From Aldrovandia affinis (taxonomy: Eukaryota; Chordata; Actinopteri; Notacanthiformes; Halosauridae), in the NCBI GenBank assembly GCA_029706075.1, contig JAINUG010000073.1:1697501-1761500 (forward strand): DNA of 64,000 nucleotides. Reading direction: 5' to 3'. Below, one piece after another: positions 11,573-23,399 of the stretch. The position numbers and the translations under genes are program-made. Positions within the stretch are counted from its first letter, which is position 1; the number at the start of each line of letters is the position of its first letter. The notes below the pieces were generated by a model, which ran no database searches, was not told the origin of the DNA, and worked only from the letters and a program-made list of their open reading frames with translations.

Positions 11573-11985
11573 CCACTGCAGTCCATCGCACCGGAAGACA
11601 TCACATCTTATGCAGATGGTGCAGGCAGACTGCAGGCGCCATTTCAAGAAGAGGAACTGCTATTAATCAACAAGGAATATTCTAGCTACCGACACCCTCA
11701 CCCCCAGTACAACGTTACAGCCAATTAGGCTGGCCTCCTGGCCTCCAGTCTGTACTGGTGTGATTCCACTCCAGCATATTAACTGGATCTTCCACCCAAT
11801 AGCCCCCACTTTACTTTTTCCTTTACAATTAAAAATTCACAGTGATTAACACCAAACAAGTTACAAACAATCGAGTTACTTTCATAAAGAGATGAAGAAG
11901 CTGGTGTCAAATAGCAGTTACGCAAACATTTGTCCTCGGATCAAATCGGGGAAGCGACGCTGGAATCAGAATGTCCATTGCGGGG
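11573..11985. other. Anonymous non-coding sequence
   Basis: No feature recognised. Confidence 0.4.
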
Positions 11986-12290
11986 GCCCCGGGGGGGGGT
12001 AATGGTAAAGGCACTCGCCCGGAGTGTAAGTTGCCCACTGTAGCCAGGGTTCGATCCTGGCTCTGGCCGGGAGCCCCATTTGGGGGCTGCGATTGGCTGT
12101 CCGCCACAGAGGGAGGGGGGAGGGAAGCCAGCAGGAGCTCACCGCATGCAAAGTGTCTCTGTGTGTATCAGAGTTACGGTCGACAGCTTGGCATGTGCCG
12201 TCTCAGAGGCCATTGTCACTGCCAGTCCCAGAGTTGCAGCGGCGAGCTCGTAGTACGAGGGAAGGGATAGTTGAATTATAAACGGGGTAA
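11986..12290 (+). mobile_element. SINE B (long tRNA-derived SINE), degraded
   Basis: The head GGTAATGGTAAAGGCACTCG and box B GGGTTCGATCCTGG are tRNA-like. The body follows the order seen in other copies: CTCTGGCCGGGAG, CGATTGGCTGTCCGCC, AGGGAAGCC, GTCGACAG, CCGTCTCAGAGG and CCATTGTCACTGCC. The 3' tail is worn (GGGGTAACAATTG). Copies at 15584, 20020, 41318 and 45400 share this body. Confidence 0.72.
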
Positions 12291-13479
12291 CAATTGATGA
12301 TTGATCGAACAATTTATGTCACAGTGGACAGAGTTAGTGGGAGATGTCAGTGGGAGACAAGCTGCAGAATCTTCCTTTCAGTGGCACCTTGAGCAGAAAA
12401 GTGCCACAAGATTTTCATTTGAATCCCGCCTGTCCGTCATTGCAGATTTATCTAAATAAAGACGTCTCTAAAAGGTAGCAGCAGCGCTGCTCTTTGTAAG
12501 CATCTGCTGCTCATCCGTCTGAAATAAACCCTATTGATATGCTATGGCTGTCCGTCGCCTAGGGATCTGGGTTCAACGCAATGAGCACATTCTGCAGCGG
12601 AGCACGGTGGAGTTGTCCAAATCCATCCCGGTGGCTCGCCATTTAGTGAAACACAGTGGAGATTGCAATTTACTACATGTGCTATTAATTCAAAAGTTGC
12701 ATAAAAACACTACAATATCCCCTAACGACCACAGGGAGCTAGATAGGAAGAGCACTTAAAAAACCTCTGCTCAGCTTATTCCAAAACATTAGAGCTCAAA
12801 TAGGAATGCTCACTCAATCATTCAATACAGAATGGGTTTTTGTACAAAGAAAATGGGGTCGTTTTTTTGCAACTTGTGAGCAGGCCAAATCTTGCATAAG
12901 GCAAGAGGGTGCTAGTCAGCACATTGTGTGGGACCAAACCCTGCAAGATATCGTTTGCTTTCTGAGCAACAGGATCAGTTCAAAAACGGGAAAAAATTTG
13001 AGCGCTCTAGTTTTGTTGTCAAAGCACAATGCGCAGACAGTAGTGGTAATCCAGGACGAAGGCGCATTAAGGCCTGTCCTTGTCCAATCTGGTATTTTCG
13101 TGACAAAAGATGGTAGCACCTGTGGTGCAGTTGTAAAAGAGATTGGTTTAGGAAGAATAAATTACCTGTGGGTGTGGTGAGGGTTTGGTTCAGTATGGCC
13201 AAAATCATCAGCTCTTTTCCATTTTATACCTTAGCCATAAAGAACTGGCAATTTTGTCATGTCCAATGAAGAGCAAGTACCATAGATTGCAAATAGGAAG
13301 TTATGAGATTTGCTTTCACTGCAATGAAAATGGAGTACATAATTTGAACATCACATGGAAATACTAAACTAAACTAATGTGCGTAGTGAGTAATGAGTAT
13401 CCGTTTCCTACTAAGAAAAGTGCTTTTCTCAATAGGAAACTGATGTAGTTGTCCGGGAGGAGGAATAGAAAAAGATGGG
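12291..13479. other. Anonymous non-coding sequence
   Basis: Open frames of up to 124 codons overlap on both strands around 12800-13210. None has a recognisable domain or splice context, so no gene is called. Confidence 0.4.
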
Positions 13480-13640
13480 CTGTGCAGTGAAGGTTAGTTT
13501 CGTTTGTGAATTTGTGCACCATTCTTCCACAAGAAATTCCATCATTTGGTGTTTTGCTGATGGTGGTGGAAAACGCTGTCTCAGGTGCCGCTCCAGAAAG
13601 TGTTCAATTGCGTTAAGATCTGGTGATACCATAACAGGGT
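13480..13640 (-). mobile_element. Tc1/mariner transposase C-terminal relic
   Basis: The minus-strand frame reads SPDLNAIEHFLERHLRQR and later MEFLVEEW. This is the end of a Tc1-type DDE transposase, in which the Glu of the NxIEH motif is the third catalytic residue (kept here). Only about 50 residues remain. The upstream domains and both inverted repeats are not found next to it. Confidence 0.72.
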
Positions 13641-15284
13641 ATCCTTCATTTTCTCAAGTGTTTCTTTTATTTTGTCAGCTACCTGTACATTAAAATGTGT
13701 TTATTAACAATATTAACTACGTTTCATTGATGCACTTGTGATGCTCCACCTAGGGTGACCAGATGTCCGGTCTTTTGACTCGTTGTCCTGCGTCCTGCAA
13801 CGTTATGATTCCTTGTTGTAAGGTCCCTCCTCTCCTGTGCAATCATATCAACCTCTACAATCGCTCAGGGACCTGTCCCATAATACACCAGCCAGTGATG
13901 TAGCCTACGCTTTCTCATTCAAGTGCATTGAACCACTCTTTACAAGTGCAACGCTTGCACATAACCAGACTGGCACATCATGCCCTGCAGTTCAGTTGAG
14001 AGGTCTTTGTGGACAACTTATCACAATTATCACACACAAAACATGTGCACAGTGCGTAACGTTTTTATTGACACCCCCAATTATGAAAGGCAAACACCTT
14101 TATCGCCGACTGAGAAACTACCAAACTGGGCGGGAAATGTTACATTTGCGACATTCAAAACCATAAATGAAACCGTCCAGGTGCATTTTGCCCAATGTCC
14201 TCCCCAAACTAGCGCCCGGATTTATGACGATGCCCTACATTTCATATTATACTCTGGAAGAATCCCGTGGCTTTAAAATATTTAAGTCCTGAGTGGCCCA
14301 TTAATTGTCAAAATATTATGAGTTTTTGACAAATTCTGTAATATGGAAGGAGATGCTTCAATGCTTCCCAATTCCACTCTCATCGCTTTCTAGCTCTCGT
14401 CCCAGCAGCTGGGAGGGCCAAAACCGTCCTTGTGCCTTCACTCATCATTTCTCTCTAATTTTGCGAAATGACCATCGGGTTAGGCGGCGCTTCTCACGGG
14501 TGCCCAGCGCAGATGAAGCGATTCTTCGCAATAAACCCTTAGACAATGCAGCTGTCCTCTCTCCAGTAAATCTCACTGTCTATCGATGGAAGCTAATAAT
14601 ACTTGTCTCAATAATGCATTTGTGCCATGTTCCCTACGAGTCAACCAGCTTGTAAAACTCCCCCAATTTTTCTTCTTAAAAAGATTTTGATTTTCTCTCT
14701 GTCATCTCTCATAATCTGTCCGTTGAGTGACAGCTAACAAGAAGAGAGATCTATGTCTAAATAATAATCACAAATGCAGCTGTCAACTCAAGAACCTCGA
14801 ATGCGCTAAAGAATTGTTTATTGCGTTTTAAAGCACAGCACAATTCCTCGACTTTGTTGCGTGAAGATGAAGCATTCATCAAATAAAACCGTTCTCATGA
14901 ATATTAATCAGCTGAAGGGCAAAAGGACATCCCGCCTGTTTAGAATCTGTGAGCTCGGAGGAGCAGGGAGGGTTTGTCGAAAGTATACATCTTCTGTTCT
15001 TGTGTTCCCTGAAGCAGAATTCACTAATAAAAGCATGCATGCTCAGTATTTACTGTTCTATAAACCTGTTTCCATCCAATTTTGACATCTGAAAGACAAA
15101 TACAACAACCAGATTTTTCAAATTAAGCATATTAAGGTATTTGAATGGCAAGGCAGAAAGAGAAACTTTAATATGTGCTTCACAACTTTAAAGTTGATTA
15201 TTTGGTATTACTCTGACATGCTTTGTGATGTTCTCACCAATCTGATTTATTTTGTAATTACCCCCTAAAGGTCTGAGTTTGCAA
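13641..15284. other. Anonymous non-coding sequence
   Basis: At 13752 the sequence AGGGTGACCAGATGTCC resembles one end of old hAT-like repeats, but no partner end is seen. Bases 14700-14930 hold several AT-rich homeodomain-like sites (ATTAATCAGC, TAATAATCACAAATG) and could be a conserved regulatory element. No gene called. Confidence 0.38.
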
Positions 15285-15478
15285 CAGTGGTGGACAAAGT
15301 AAAAGTACTTGTACTTAAGTACAGTAATAAGTCAAAGTAAAGTACATTGTCCAAGTATCTGTGCTTACTTAAGTATTTCCGAGAAACAATGTACTTTTTC
15401 CTTTTACTGGAGTAATATTGTATCAGGGTATCTGTACATTTACTCAAGTAAAGGGTTTGTATACTTTGTCCACCACTG
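15285..15478. mobile_element. hAT-type MITE, 194 bp
   Basis: Ends CAGTGGTGGACAAAGTA and TACTTTGTCCACCACTG are perfect inverted repeats of 17 bases. Flanking octamers are GTTTGCAA (left) and ATTTGCAA (right), seven of eight identical. The interior is rich in AAGTAC and ACTTAAGTA motifs. A sister copy lies at 18695-18920. Confidence 0.95.
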
Positions 15479-15583
15479 ATTTGCAATGACCAACAGTGGC
15501 CAATCAGCCAATATGCAAAACAATTTCAATGTACAAAGCCATTAATTGTCGATGAAGAGGACGCAGAATGTAGGAGGCTGAAA

Positions 15584-15960
15584 ATGGTGGTCCCGGCCTC
15601 CCACGTGGTCTTGTGGTTTCAACGTCCAACGCTGGCCACGGCGACCGGGGTTCGATTCCCCGTCGCGCCAGAGTCGGCTCTGGCCGGGAGTGCCACCGGG
15701 GCAGCAATTGTCTGTCCGCCCCAGGGAGGGGGGAGGGAAGCCGACACAGTTCGCTGCGTACAGGAGTGGTTCTGGGGTGCCGGAATTACAGTCGACAGCA
15801 CGATGAGTGCTGTCTCGGAGGAGGCAACGCTTCGCCATTGTCACTGCCGGTCACAGGGCTACAGCAGCGAACTACACTACAGGGAGGGGATTGAACTAAG
15901 CACAGCAGGAGTAATTGGCTACCAAATTGGGAGAAAAATGGGGTAAAATAAAAAATATTA
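15584..15960 (+). mobile_element. SINE B, near full length
   Basis: The tRNA-like head has box B GGGGTTCGATTCCCCGTC. The body reads AGTCGGCTCTGGCCGGGAG, AATTGTCTGTCCGCCCC, GGGAAGCCGAC, GTGCCGGAATTACAGTCGAC and GTCTCGGAGGAGGC. The 3' end is TAATTGGCTACCAAATTGGG, AGAAAAATGGGG and then a TTA-rich tail. At roughly 375 bases this is the best copy of the family here. Confidence 0.85.
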
Positions 15961-16099
15961 TTATTATTTTTTTTTTTAAAGAAAGTGGTGGAATTTTGTC
16001 GGACGCCACTTTTGCTCCAGTTGTGTTGACTGCGTCAGAGTGCGGGTACTATCATTGTACGAAGGAGAAAGTTTATTCTGATTACATTTACTTCCTTAA

Positions 16100-17104
16100 C
16101 ACACCTCTAAGATCTGTCAGATGGGCCATCTCACTGGGCCATCAGTGTTATATTCTGAGTTCCTGTTCTGTTGTTTTTTGGTCTTTGTTTATTTTTCATT
16201 CAGTCCTTATTCATTATTCTTTATCCAGTATTGCATTTTCCCTGTTCTGTCACGTTCTGCTCCCTGTCTGTCCTTGTTCCGTTTATTTCGAGATCCACTT
16301 GTCTTGTCATGCACTTCGGGAGTTTATACTTTTCGGGGTTTTTCCGCCTTCGCTTATTATCTCGTTTTCTTCCTTCTTACTTTCTAGATTGCACTTTGTA
16401 TATATTAGGTAGATGTGTATAGTACTAACCAACTAATCTACTAACGTTAGGGATTTAGATTAAGTTACTAACACGCGGAATATGTTTGGCGTCACAAGAC
16501 GCGGAATTCATATATTTTCACGAGTATTTGAAAACAAGCGAAATAAATAACATTTTAGGCTGTTTGAAAAGTATTCTTCCATAGATCTTGTGTGCATATT
16601 GCAATTTGTTACGTTGCAACACGCGGAATATGTAGTCACAAGAGCCGGAATTCATATATTGAATATATCACAGTATTTGATAACATGGAAAATCAAATAT
16701 AGTTACTTACTCTTCGTCAGTTATTGTCTTCGTCGCTTTTCATCAATGCTGTCAAACACTGCAGCGCAGAAAATCTTTCCATCTTGAATAAAATTGTATG
16801 TCTGTATAAAATCTTGCTTCAAATTGTGTCGGGACAGTTTATGTGTTTACGCAGGCGTTTTCACACATGGCCCCACGCCCCTCCCCACAAACTCGCACCT
16901 AGTTACCATGTCAATAGAAGGGGACGTTACTACCAGGTAAAAAGAGAGTAAAAGGCAAGGTTTACTTTTGGTCTAATTAACCTAATTTAAAAAATCCCAT
17001 TTGATTTGCCAGTGCTCAAATCGGAAAGTCGCGATTCTAAGGTTTCTGTCAATGTTTTGTCGCGTGTGTATGATAAAATATCGAAGTTAGAAATAGTAAT
17101 ATAC
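16100..17104 (-). mobile_element. Relic copy of the 26.8-kb piggyBac-type element, interrupted
   Basis: Bases 16100-16131 and about 16470-17104 match, in reverse orientation, the interior of the element at 26834-28320: GATCTGTCAGATGGGCCATC, CACGCGGAATATGTTTGGCG, AACTAGGTG-type flanks and TTAGAATCGCGACTTTCCG. It has about 1.6 copies of the internal 148-bp repeat versus about 3.6 in the other element. The terminal repeats and palindrome are missing. About 340 unrelated bases (16132-16470) sit inside. TTAA occurs at both edges (16096-16099, 17105-17108), which may be coincidence. Confidence 0.75.
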
Positions 17105-17108
17105 TTAA

Positions 17109-18101
17109 GAGGGGCAAACATATCAGAGGTGCTTCTCAGAGCACAAGCCGGTGTGTTAATGACTGCAAGATAGCATTTTTTTAGTTGAGGACAATTAGGA
17201 TTTTTCAGATTTTTTTTCTGTCTGATAACCTTCTGGAGGAGCACCTTTTGAGGGCACTAATTGAGGAAAATTACATTTCGTAATCACAGGCATTCTGTAT
17301 TTTACAGAAAAAAATGAATAAATGGTTTCATTCAGCTTTCTCTGATGTACAGAAAGACTGCGCTTCCATCAAATGGAAATGTCAATTCACCATAAAGAAG
17401 CTAGAATCCATATTGGAATAGGAAGTCTGCATGTGAATAAGAATTAGAATTCTTATAGAATAGAATAGAATTAGAATCCATATTTGTTATATTATGCCTG
17501 GATTGCTGAGATTCAGCCAACTCTCTGAGATAACTCGTTTGATTCATATGGAATAATAACTCCAAAGACATACTCTCATACAGTCTCTTGTTTTCCTTAA
17601 TGATTCCACAGACTGCGTAGGCGGGAAATGTGCAGGAAATTCCTTGTCGGTTTGTGAGGTAGGCAATGACTCTTCTGCTCTCACTGTTTAGGAAAATAAA
17701 TGTAAATGTTGTCTTCACACAGTCAGGCATCTAAAGAAGGGAGAAAGTACCGCTGCGTTGGGAATAACAGTCGGAGACGATTTATGTGTCCAGATAAGCC
17801 TCTCTGCGATGCCACTACTCAGATCAGTGAAAACTATGGATTCAAAGCCTTGGGCTCGAGGAGTTACCCTGTTGGGTATTCTTGCTATTTGAATACGGCA
17901 AACAGCTTAATGGCAAAGTTAACAGTGACTATGAGTTGGCTCTAATTCACTCATTTTCACAATTACTACTTTCTTATACAGGTGAGAAATCACCATGGTG
18001 ATGAGGGTGGAGCAGGAGCCACTTCCTGAGAGCATGGTGTTCCTTCCCGGAACAGGGTATTTCCTGGTAGTTCATGGGGAGTGAACAGTCACTCATATGT
18101 A
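17109..18101. other. Anonymous non-coding sequence
   Basis: No gene recognised. The stretch 17440-17480 has a short repeat of TAGAATTCTTATAGAATAGA character. Confidence 0.4.
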
Positions 18102-18651
18102 CACTATATGGCCAAAGGTCAGTGGACACCTGACCATCACATGTGTGTAGGAAAAACTTTGGATGTACCCATGTGGGCGCATATTTAATGTATGTATATG
18201 TAATAGTGGTGTGTATATTTGTATTTATGTAATTTATGTGAGGCTTTTTGTACAGACTGTGGCAACACATTTCCTGTAAAGGACAATAAAGATCTATCTA
18301 TCTATCTATCTATCTATCACACCTATATGAGCTTGTTGGACATCCCATTCTAAAACCATGGGCATTAATATGGAGTTGGACCCCCCTTTGCGGCTATGAC
18401 AGCTGCCACTCTTCTGGGAAGGCTTTCCACAAGATCCACAAGAACTGGCTTGTGGCAAAGGTTGCATCCTGTGACAGTGCTGTGTTTAAAGTCACTGAGC
18501 TCTTCACGAACCATTCTGAATTCTAAATGTTTGTCTGTGGAGATTGCATGGCTATGTGCTGGATTTTATACACCTGTTGGCAATGGGTGTGGCTGAAACA
18601 CCTGAACTCAATAATTAGTAGGGGTGTCCACTGACTTTTGGCCATATAGTG
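18102..18651. mobile_element. Tc1-type MITE with TA duplication, split by a LINE tail
   Basis: Inverted ends CACTATATGGCCAAAGGTCA and its reverse GGCCATATAGTG are flanked by TA at 18100-18101 and 18652-18653, the Tc1/mariner target duplication. The interior (ATGGAGTTGGACCCCCCTTT, CTTCTGGGAAGGCTTTCCAC) is typical of non-autonomous fish Tc1 derivatives. No transposase remains. A LINE 3' end with an (ATCT)n tail is inserted at about 18150-18320. Confidence 0.9.
18150..18320 (+). mobile_element. Nested LINE 3' end with (ATCT)n tail
   Basis: Within the Tc1-type MITE: a 3' UTR-like run ending CACATTTCCTGTAAAGGACA, ATAAAG and then six ATCT units. AATAAAG followed by ATCT repeats is typical of several fish LINE 3' ends. 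The host sequence resumes with ATCACACC, and ATCACA also precedes the insert, a possible target duplication. Confidence 0.7.
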
Positions 18652-18694
18652 TAGCAAAAGGCCATTCATGGTGAAAGTTGGGGTATACTGTATT

Positions 18695-18920
18695 CAGTGG
18701 TGGACGAAGTACACAAACCCTTTACTTGAGTAAAAGTACAGATACCCTGATAAAATAATATTCCAGAAAAAGTAACATTTACATTTGACCTCATTTGCCT
18801 TTGAAATGTAGGGGAGTGAAATTAAAAGTTAAAGTTAAAAAAAGTTAGCACAGATACATGAGTAGTGCAGTAGTAATAACTAAAAGTAAAGTAAATGTAC
18901 TTCATTAGTGTCCACCACTG
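18695..18920. mobile_element. hAT-type MITE, 226 bp, perfect 8-bp target duplication
   Basis: Starts CAGTGGTGGACGAAGTAC and ends GTCCACCACTG. The octamer ACTGTATT flanks it exactly on both sides (18687-18694 and 18921-18928). The inner left part (CCTTTACTTGAGTAAAAGTA) matches the reverse of the inner right part of the MITE at 15285-15478, so the two are one family. Confidence 0.95.
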
Positions 18921-18928
18921 ACTGTATT

Positions 18929-20019
18929 TAGTCTGCATGTGAAACATGCAAAGACTATTGTTCTTTGTCAGGATTATTTATCTTTGTGGTTGTTCCTAAT
19001 GAAAGATGAGTTCAGTGGTGACAAAAGAAAAATACTATTTAACAATATTTCTACTGTTTTAGTAAGCAGACCAAGAGGTTGTATAACACCACTTTTGTGT
19101 TGCACCTAGCATATTATTGGCAAAGTAGCTAGCAGGAAATTGTTCGCTCCCATGATAGTGGTATTGAGGTTGAAAGGTCATAAATATTTAATCACACATA
19201 CATCATACAATCACTCTCTCTCTCTCTCTTTCTCTTCTCTCTCTCATGAGAACACATGCACACACACAAACACACACTTCTGAAAAACCCTAATATTAAC
19301 CTCTCTCATAGCCCTTCATATCACCAGTATGTATTGTCTGATGCCTAGTTTTTTGGAATGTGGTACACTGTTCGTTCTGATATTGGGTTATTGCGTCAGG
19401 TTATTGGGCCAGTATTTTGTTGTGACAAAGTGACCTGTACTCTCTGGCCCAGATCTCCATCTGGTATTTGCTTCTCCTCTATAAAAGACACGCTGGTTCT
19501 CCTAATACCCATAAACAAGCGTGGGTTGTTCTGGTGTTCATCACTGACAGGTTTTATTACTTCTGAAATGAGCTCCAGAGTGGCCCAGGTATGTGGCCCT
19601 AGAAGTCGAATGCCCGAAATCCCCTGTTATTGAATTGAATCTGTAACAGTCATTTGACCACATGTCACGATTGGCCTTATCTCATGGTAGCAGTACTGCC
19701 AGAGTCAGTTTCCCCACATAGTAGCTCAACCAACATCTCTGAATAAACCCAACGGTCTTCCACAAACTCCAACAGAGCAATGTTCAGTGTCACCATCATA
19801 CTCACCAGGAGAGGATCATTCCAATCATAAACCTGATACGATGTCTTGTGTTCATTAGGGACCCAAAATAAAAATATAAAAAGGGGTTCAAATCAGACTT
19901 ATGTTGGTCTTTCCCCCGAATCGTACATTAATCATGCATGTGTAATGGGTCACCGGAACCAAAATGCAAAGCAGTTGTTTCCGGGTGGAAACTGGTTTTG
20001 GGGTGGTCCAATGGGCCAT
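18929..20019. other. Anonymous non-coding sequence
   Basis: A (CT)n-rich tract near 19208-19245 and CA-rich bases after it. No gene or transposon recognised. Confidence 0.4.
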
Positions 20020-20235
20020 AAAACATGGCAGTCGATTCCACCAGCCATGTCAGAGTTGGCTCTGGCTGGGAGTCTGCCCCTGGGAGGGGAGAGGGAAGCC
20101 GACATGAGTTTGCTGCGTATAGTGGCTCTGGAGTACCGGAGTGAACTCACAATGCGAGGGGGGGATGGACATGAAAAATAGAGGGTGTAATTGGCTACCA
20201 AATTGGGAGAAAATGGGATAAAATCTGAAACTAAT
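20020..20235 (+). mobile_element. SINE B, internally shortened
   Basis: Has GTCAGAGTTGGCTCTGGCTG, GGGAAGCCGACATGAG and the 3' end GGTGTAATTGGCTACCAAAT, TGGGAGAAAATGGGATAAAA. Segments present in the copy at 15584 are missing. The tRNA-like head is poorly kept. Confidence 0.75.
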
Positions 20236-22544
20236 TATTTTTTAAATTTAAATAAAAAATTAAAAACACATGGCAGTTGTCCCTTTGTTAGTTGAGTTGT
20301 GTACACCACAGGCAGCGGGCACACTCCACAAGAAGTAGTCCACCTAATACGCTGCGGTGAACCCAGTCAGTGGTTTGTGGAGATATCCGGGGCGTGGCAG
20401 GATTGATTGTAAGTCAGAACTGTTCCCCGTTTTTCTCAGGCGCTAAAATCGCTTATTTTGCACACCTATATTTAAATACGTTGTTTTGCAACCTTTGCAC
20501 CAGTCCCAAGAAGATTAACAGCACTACGCACTTTATTCACGCCGGTATATCAGAATGAGTGACTGTGCTTTTTATGCTATTCCCACCAGTTGAGTAAAAC
20601 TAAAACTGTGTCTTAGTCTTTTATCATTTGTAGTAAAATGAATTATTTTTAACCACTGTCTCAGGAATTCTATAAATTAAGTAAATAGGGAATAGGGAGG
20701 ACCCACTTGGTAACACGAGGGCTAGAAAGAGAGGGCGGATCCCCCCTTCTTTGAACACTTTAAAGTGTGATCTATTCCTGGTTTAGGTCATTCGAGCGTT
20801 TGATTCTTGACATACTGCCATTCTTGAGATTTTATCCTGACTCACTGGCATTCATTTTTTGCTTTGTTTCCTGGCTGTGTGTGGGGTGCGTTTTAGGGGA
20901 GGCAAGCTTGGTTTGGTGTATTTTTCTTTCATTTCATCTCTCCTGTGAGTGTTGCATGTCATATTTTATGTCTAGGATTTCATGTCTGTTAAGGTAGTTT
21001 GTAGATTTTATGTTTAATATTTTGTCTTTGCCTTAATGTTGTAACATAATAAACCAGTTCTTAAATGTAATTTAATTGTAATTGAGTTGTATGAATGTTG
21101 ATCCACCAGATTGGTCCACCAATAATTTGGTGATTTAATTGATAATTGGCATCCAGTGCAGTAATTACTCGATGAAATCAAATAAATATATTTTACACGT
21201 CAGATAACAGGAGAGGGTTTTGTTCAGTGGTATTCAGAATATAATTATTGCTCAGTATTCAGAATGCTGCACCTTAAAAGGGCTTAAACAATTAAACAAT
21301 TTGACTGGTAATGCTACTAAATTCAGGAAATAGAGATTTTAATTAAATTCTCACTTGCCCGGCAGTATACTACTTAGCTTTCATTACTGCTAACAGTATG
21401 TTTGCACAGATCAGATTTGTTTGTCATATGCTTATAGTTTATGTTGCCAGTGCAGCTATTGCATGCAAGTGGGGAATCTATTTATTTTTTCAGAAAGATG
21501 CTAAAAGAGTACTAAGATGTACTTGACGCAATACACAATGGTGAAAAGGACAGTGAGATATCGATGAGGACAATGCACTCTGCAATATATACGTCTGCAA
21601 AGGCTATGCGCAGCCTATGCAACATGGTGTCGTTACCCTTCTGTATACTATCAATGTGTCAGTGTATCGAACAAGGTCAATAAAGTTTTCATGAAAGCAG
21701 GGAAACTCCTGTACCTTCGAACCTCTTCAGCCAATCTTTCCTGAAGCTGGTTCATTTTATACCGCGTCGAACAAATTATGCTAGCTATCTATATCGTTAG
21801 CTACTAGCTTGATGAACTGTGACCTATGAACTATGACTATGACAGCTCCGCCTCCATTCGCTAACCAACCAATCAATGATGCACAACATCTACGTGAACG
21901 GCTGCGCTGCGGTCGCGAGTTAGATTTTTGTACTAGGTACACGACACCCTCTGAAACCCCCTCTGCGTAGGTCGCAAGGGTTGTGTTGATGTTGCAGAGC
22001 CCTGGTTGTGTTGCTGTCGTGTTGTTGTCCTTCGAGCATGTAGAGGCCTTTGAGACCTAAGCAGCTAGCAGCAGGGAGAGCAGTGACAGTGAGCATGGCA
22101 GCACGGCACGGTCAAAACACTCTCGGTGTTGATTTTTTTACCACTTCAAATGGTCGGCTGCAAACACCTCTGGAGTACTTTAGAGTGTGCGGTGTCAGAA
22201 AGAAATGCTTGAGCTTGTTATGCAAACCACAAATGACAGCACAGTTGTGACAATACACTCCAGCATCAATACACTTGTGTGTGTTTAGTTAGCCATGCAA
22301 TAAAAAAAGGGCATACAGGTCGTGCTATTGATCGGAATAGGACAGAGATACAGGGAAAAAACTGTATAAAGGACGTCTAAATGCAAGATAGAATCGGGCT
22401 GAGGTGAAATTGCAGGTCATTCCCTGTGACGGATGCAAAGTTAGGCATGGCGATACACCACCCACTATGATACCAGGATAAACAGCTCGGACTGGAGGAG
22501 GACTTGCTTCTACCAAACACGGGAAACTAGGATACGCCAGTATC
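20236..22544. other. Anonymous non-coding sequence
   Basis: No gene found. Bases 20750-21060 and 21560-22040 have the texture of old repeats (the second with GCTGCGCTGCGGTCGCGAGT and Harbinger-like context) but no defined ends could be traced. Confidence 0.35.
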
Positions 22545-22764
22545 GGGGCGGTATAATGGTTAAGGAACTGGGCTTGTAACGCAAAGGTTGCAGGTTCGAT
22601 CCCAGGTGGGGCACTGCCGTTGTACCCTTGAGCTAAAGGTACTTAACCTGAATTGCTTCAGTAAAATATCCAGCTGTATAAATGGATTGTAAAGAAATGT
22701 GAAACTGTGTAAGTCGGTCTGGATAAGAGCATCTGCTAAATACCTGTAATGTAATGTAATGTAA
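22545..22764 (+). mobile_element. SINE T, full length, tRNA-Thr-like head and (TGTAA)n tail
   Basis: The head GGTATAATGGTTAAGGAACT continues with GGGCTTGTAACGC, whose loop reads TGT at the anticodon place (Thr), then box B GGTTGCAGGTTCGATCCC. The central part has GCTTCAGTAAAATATCCAGC. The 3' part is GGATAAGAGCATCTGCTAAA followed by three TGTAA units. Both the tail and the repeats are those described for eel UnaL2 and its SINE partners. The cloverleaf is extended by a non-tRNA body, so it is not a tRNA gene. Confidence 0.9.
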
Positions 22765-23399
22765 CTTCAACTCATGACAACGGAACACAACGCTGAGCAA
22801 CGGGGCAGCATTTGAAACCAGGAACTGGCGTGGTGGAAAGTCATGCCACTGGGCTATATATGTAACCATCACACTGAGTTAATAAGCTGATTGATAAGCA
22901 CCATCCTGTCCCGTTGTCGTGAATGAGCGCCCGGCAGTCTTTTCCTTACGGTCTCGCCTCTTCTCTCTCCTGACCCCTGTCCTGGAAATTAAAACTCAGT
23001 AGGATCAGAGAGAACTTCTTTAAACAGTATTAAAGCTTTAATCACGAACAGCTGCATGGAGACCCGTGTCACGCAGGACAGCGAATCTCCCGCCTTCAAA
23101 TTCAAATCCGATATTTATGGTAAACACAACGGAAAGGGAGGGAACAGCGACAAGAGGGAGGTAATGGGGCGTTAACCTACAGGTAATAGGAGCTATGGGG
23201 CCACATGGAGATAGAACAGGGTGTTTCTGCAAATCTCCAAAGGTCATAAACCAATGGGAAGGAGGTTTCCTGCAGTGGGGGAAAACATCATAAAAGAACA
23301 GATGTTCTTTTGAAGTTGTGGCGCGAAAAGCCTTTGTTTGCCTGGCCACTCCAAACTGCAGCGTCACATTTCATTCATTAGTTCATTAGTATCTGTGTG

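Noticed and set aside
12806-13180. 124-codon plus-strand open frame as a gene
   Set aside because: No similarity I can recognise, and overlapping minus-strand frames of similar length. A single exon cannot be excluded, but nothing supports it.
13750-13800. AGGGTGACCAGATGTCC as one end of an hAT-like element
   Set aside because: No matching inverted end or 8-bp duplication could be located downstream.
22545-22620. tRNA-like sequence with boxes A and B, as a possible tRNA gene
   Set aside because: It runs into a SINE body and LINE-type tail, the acceptor stem is not closed, and other copies exist. The same holds for the heads at 15584, 24058, 28485 and 56390.
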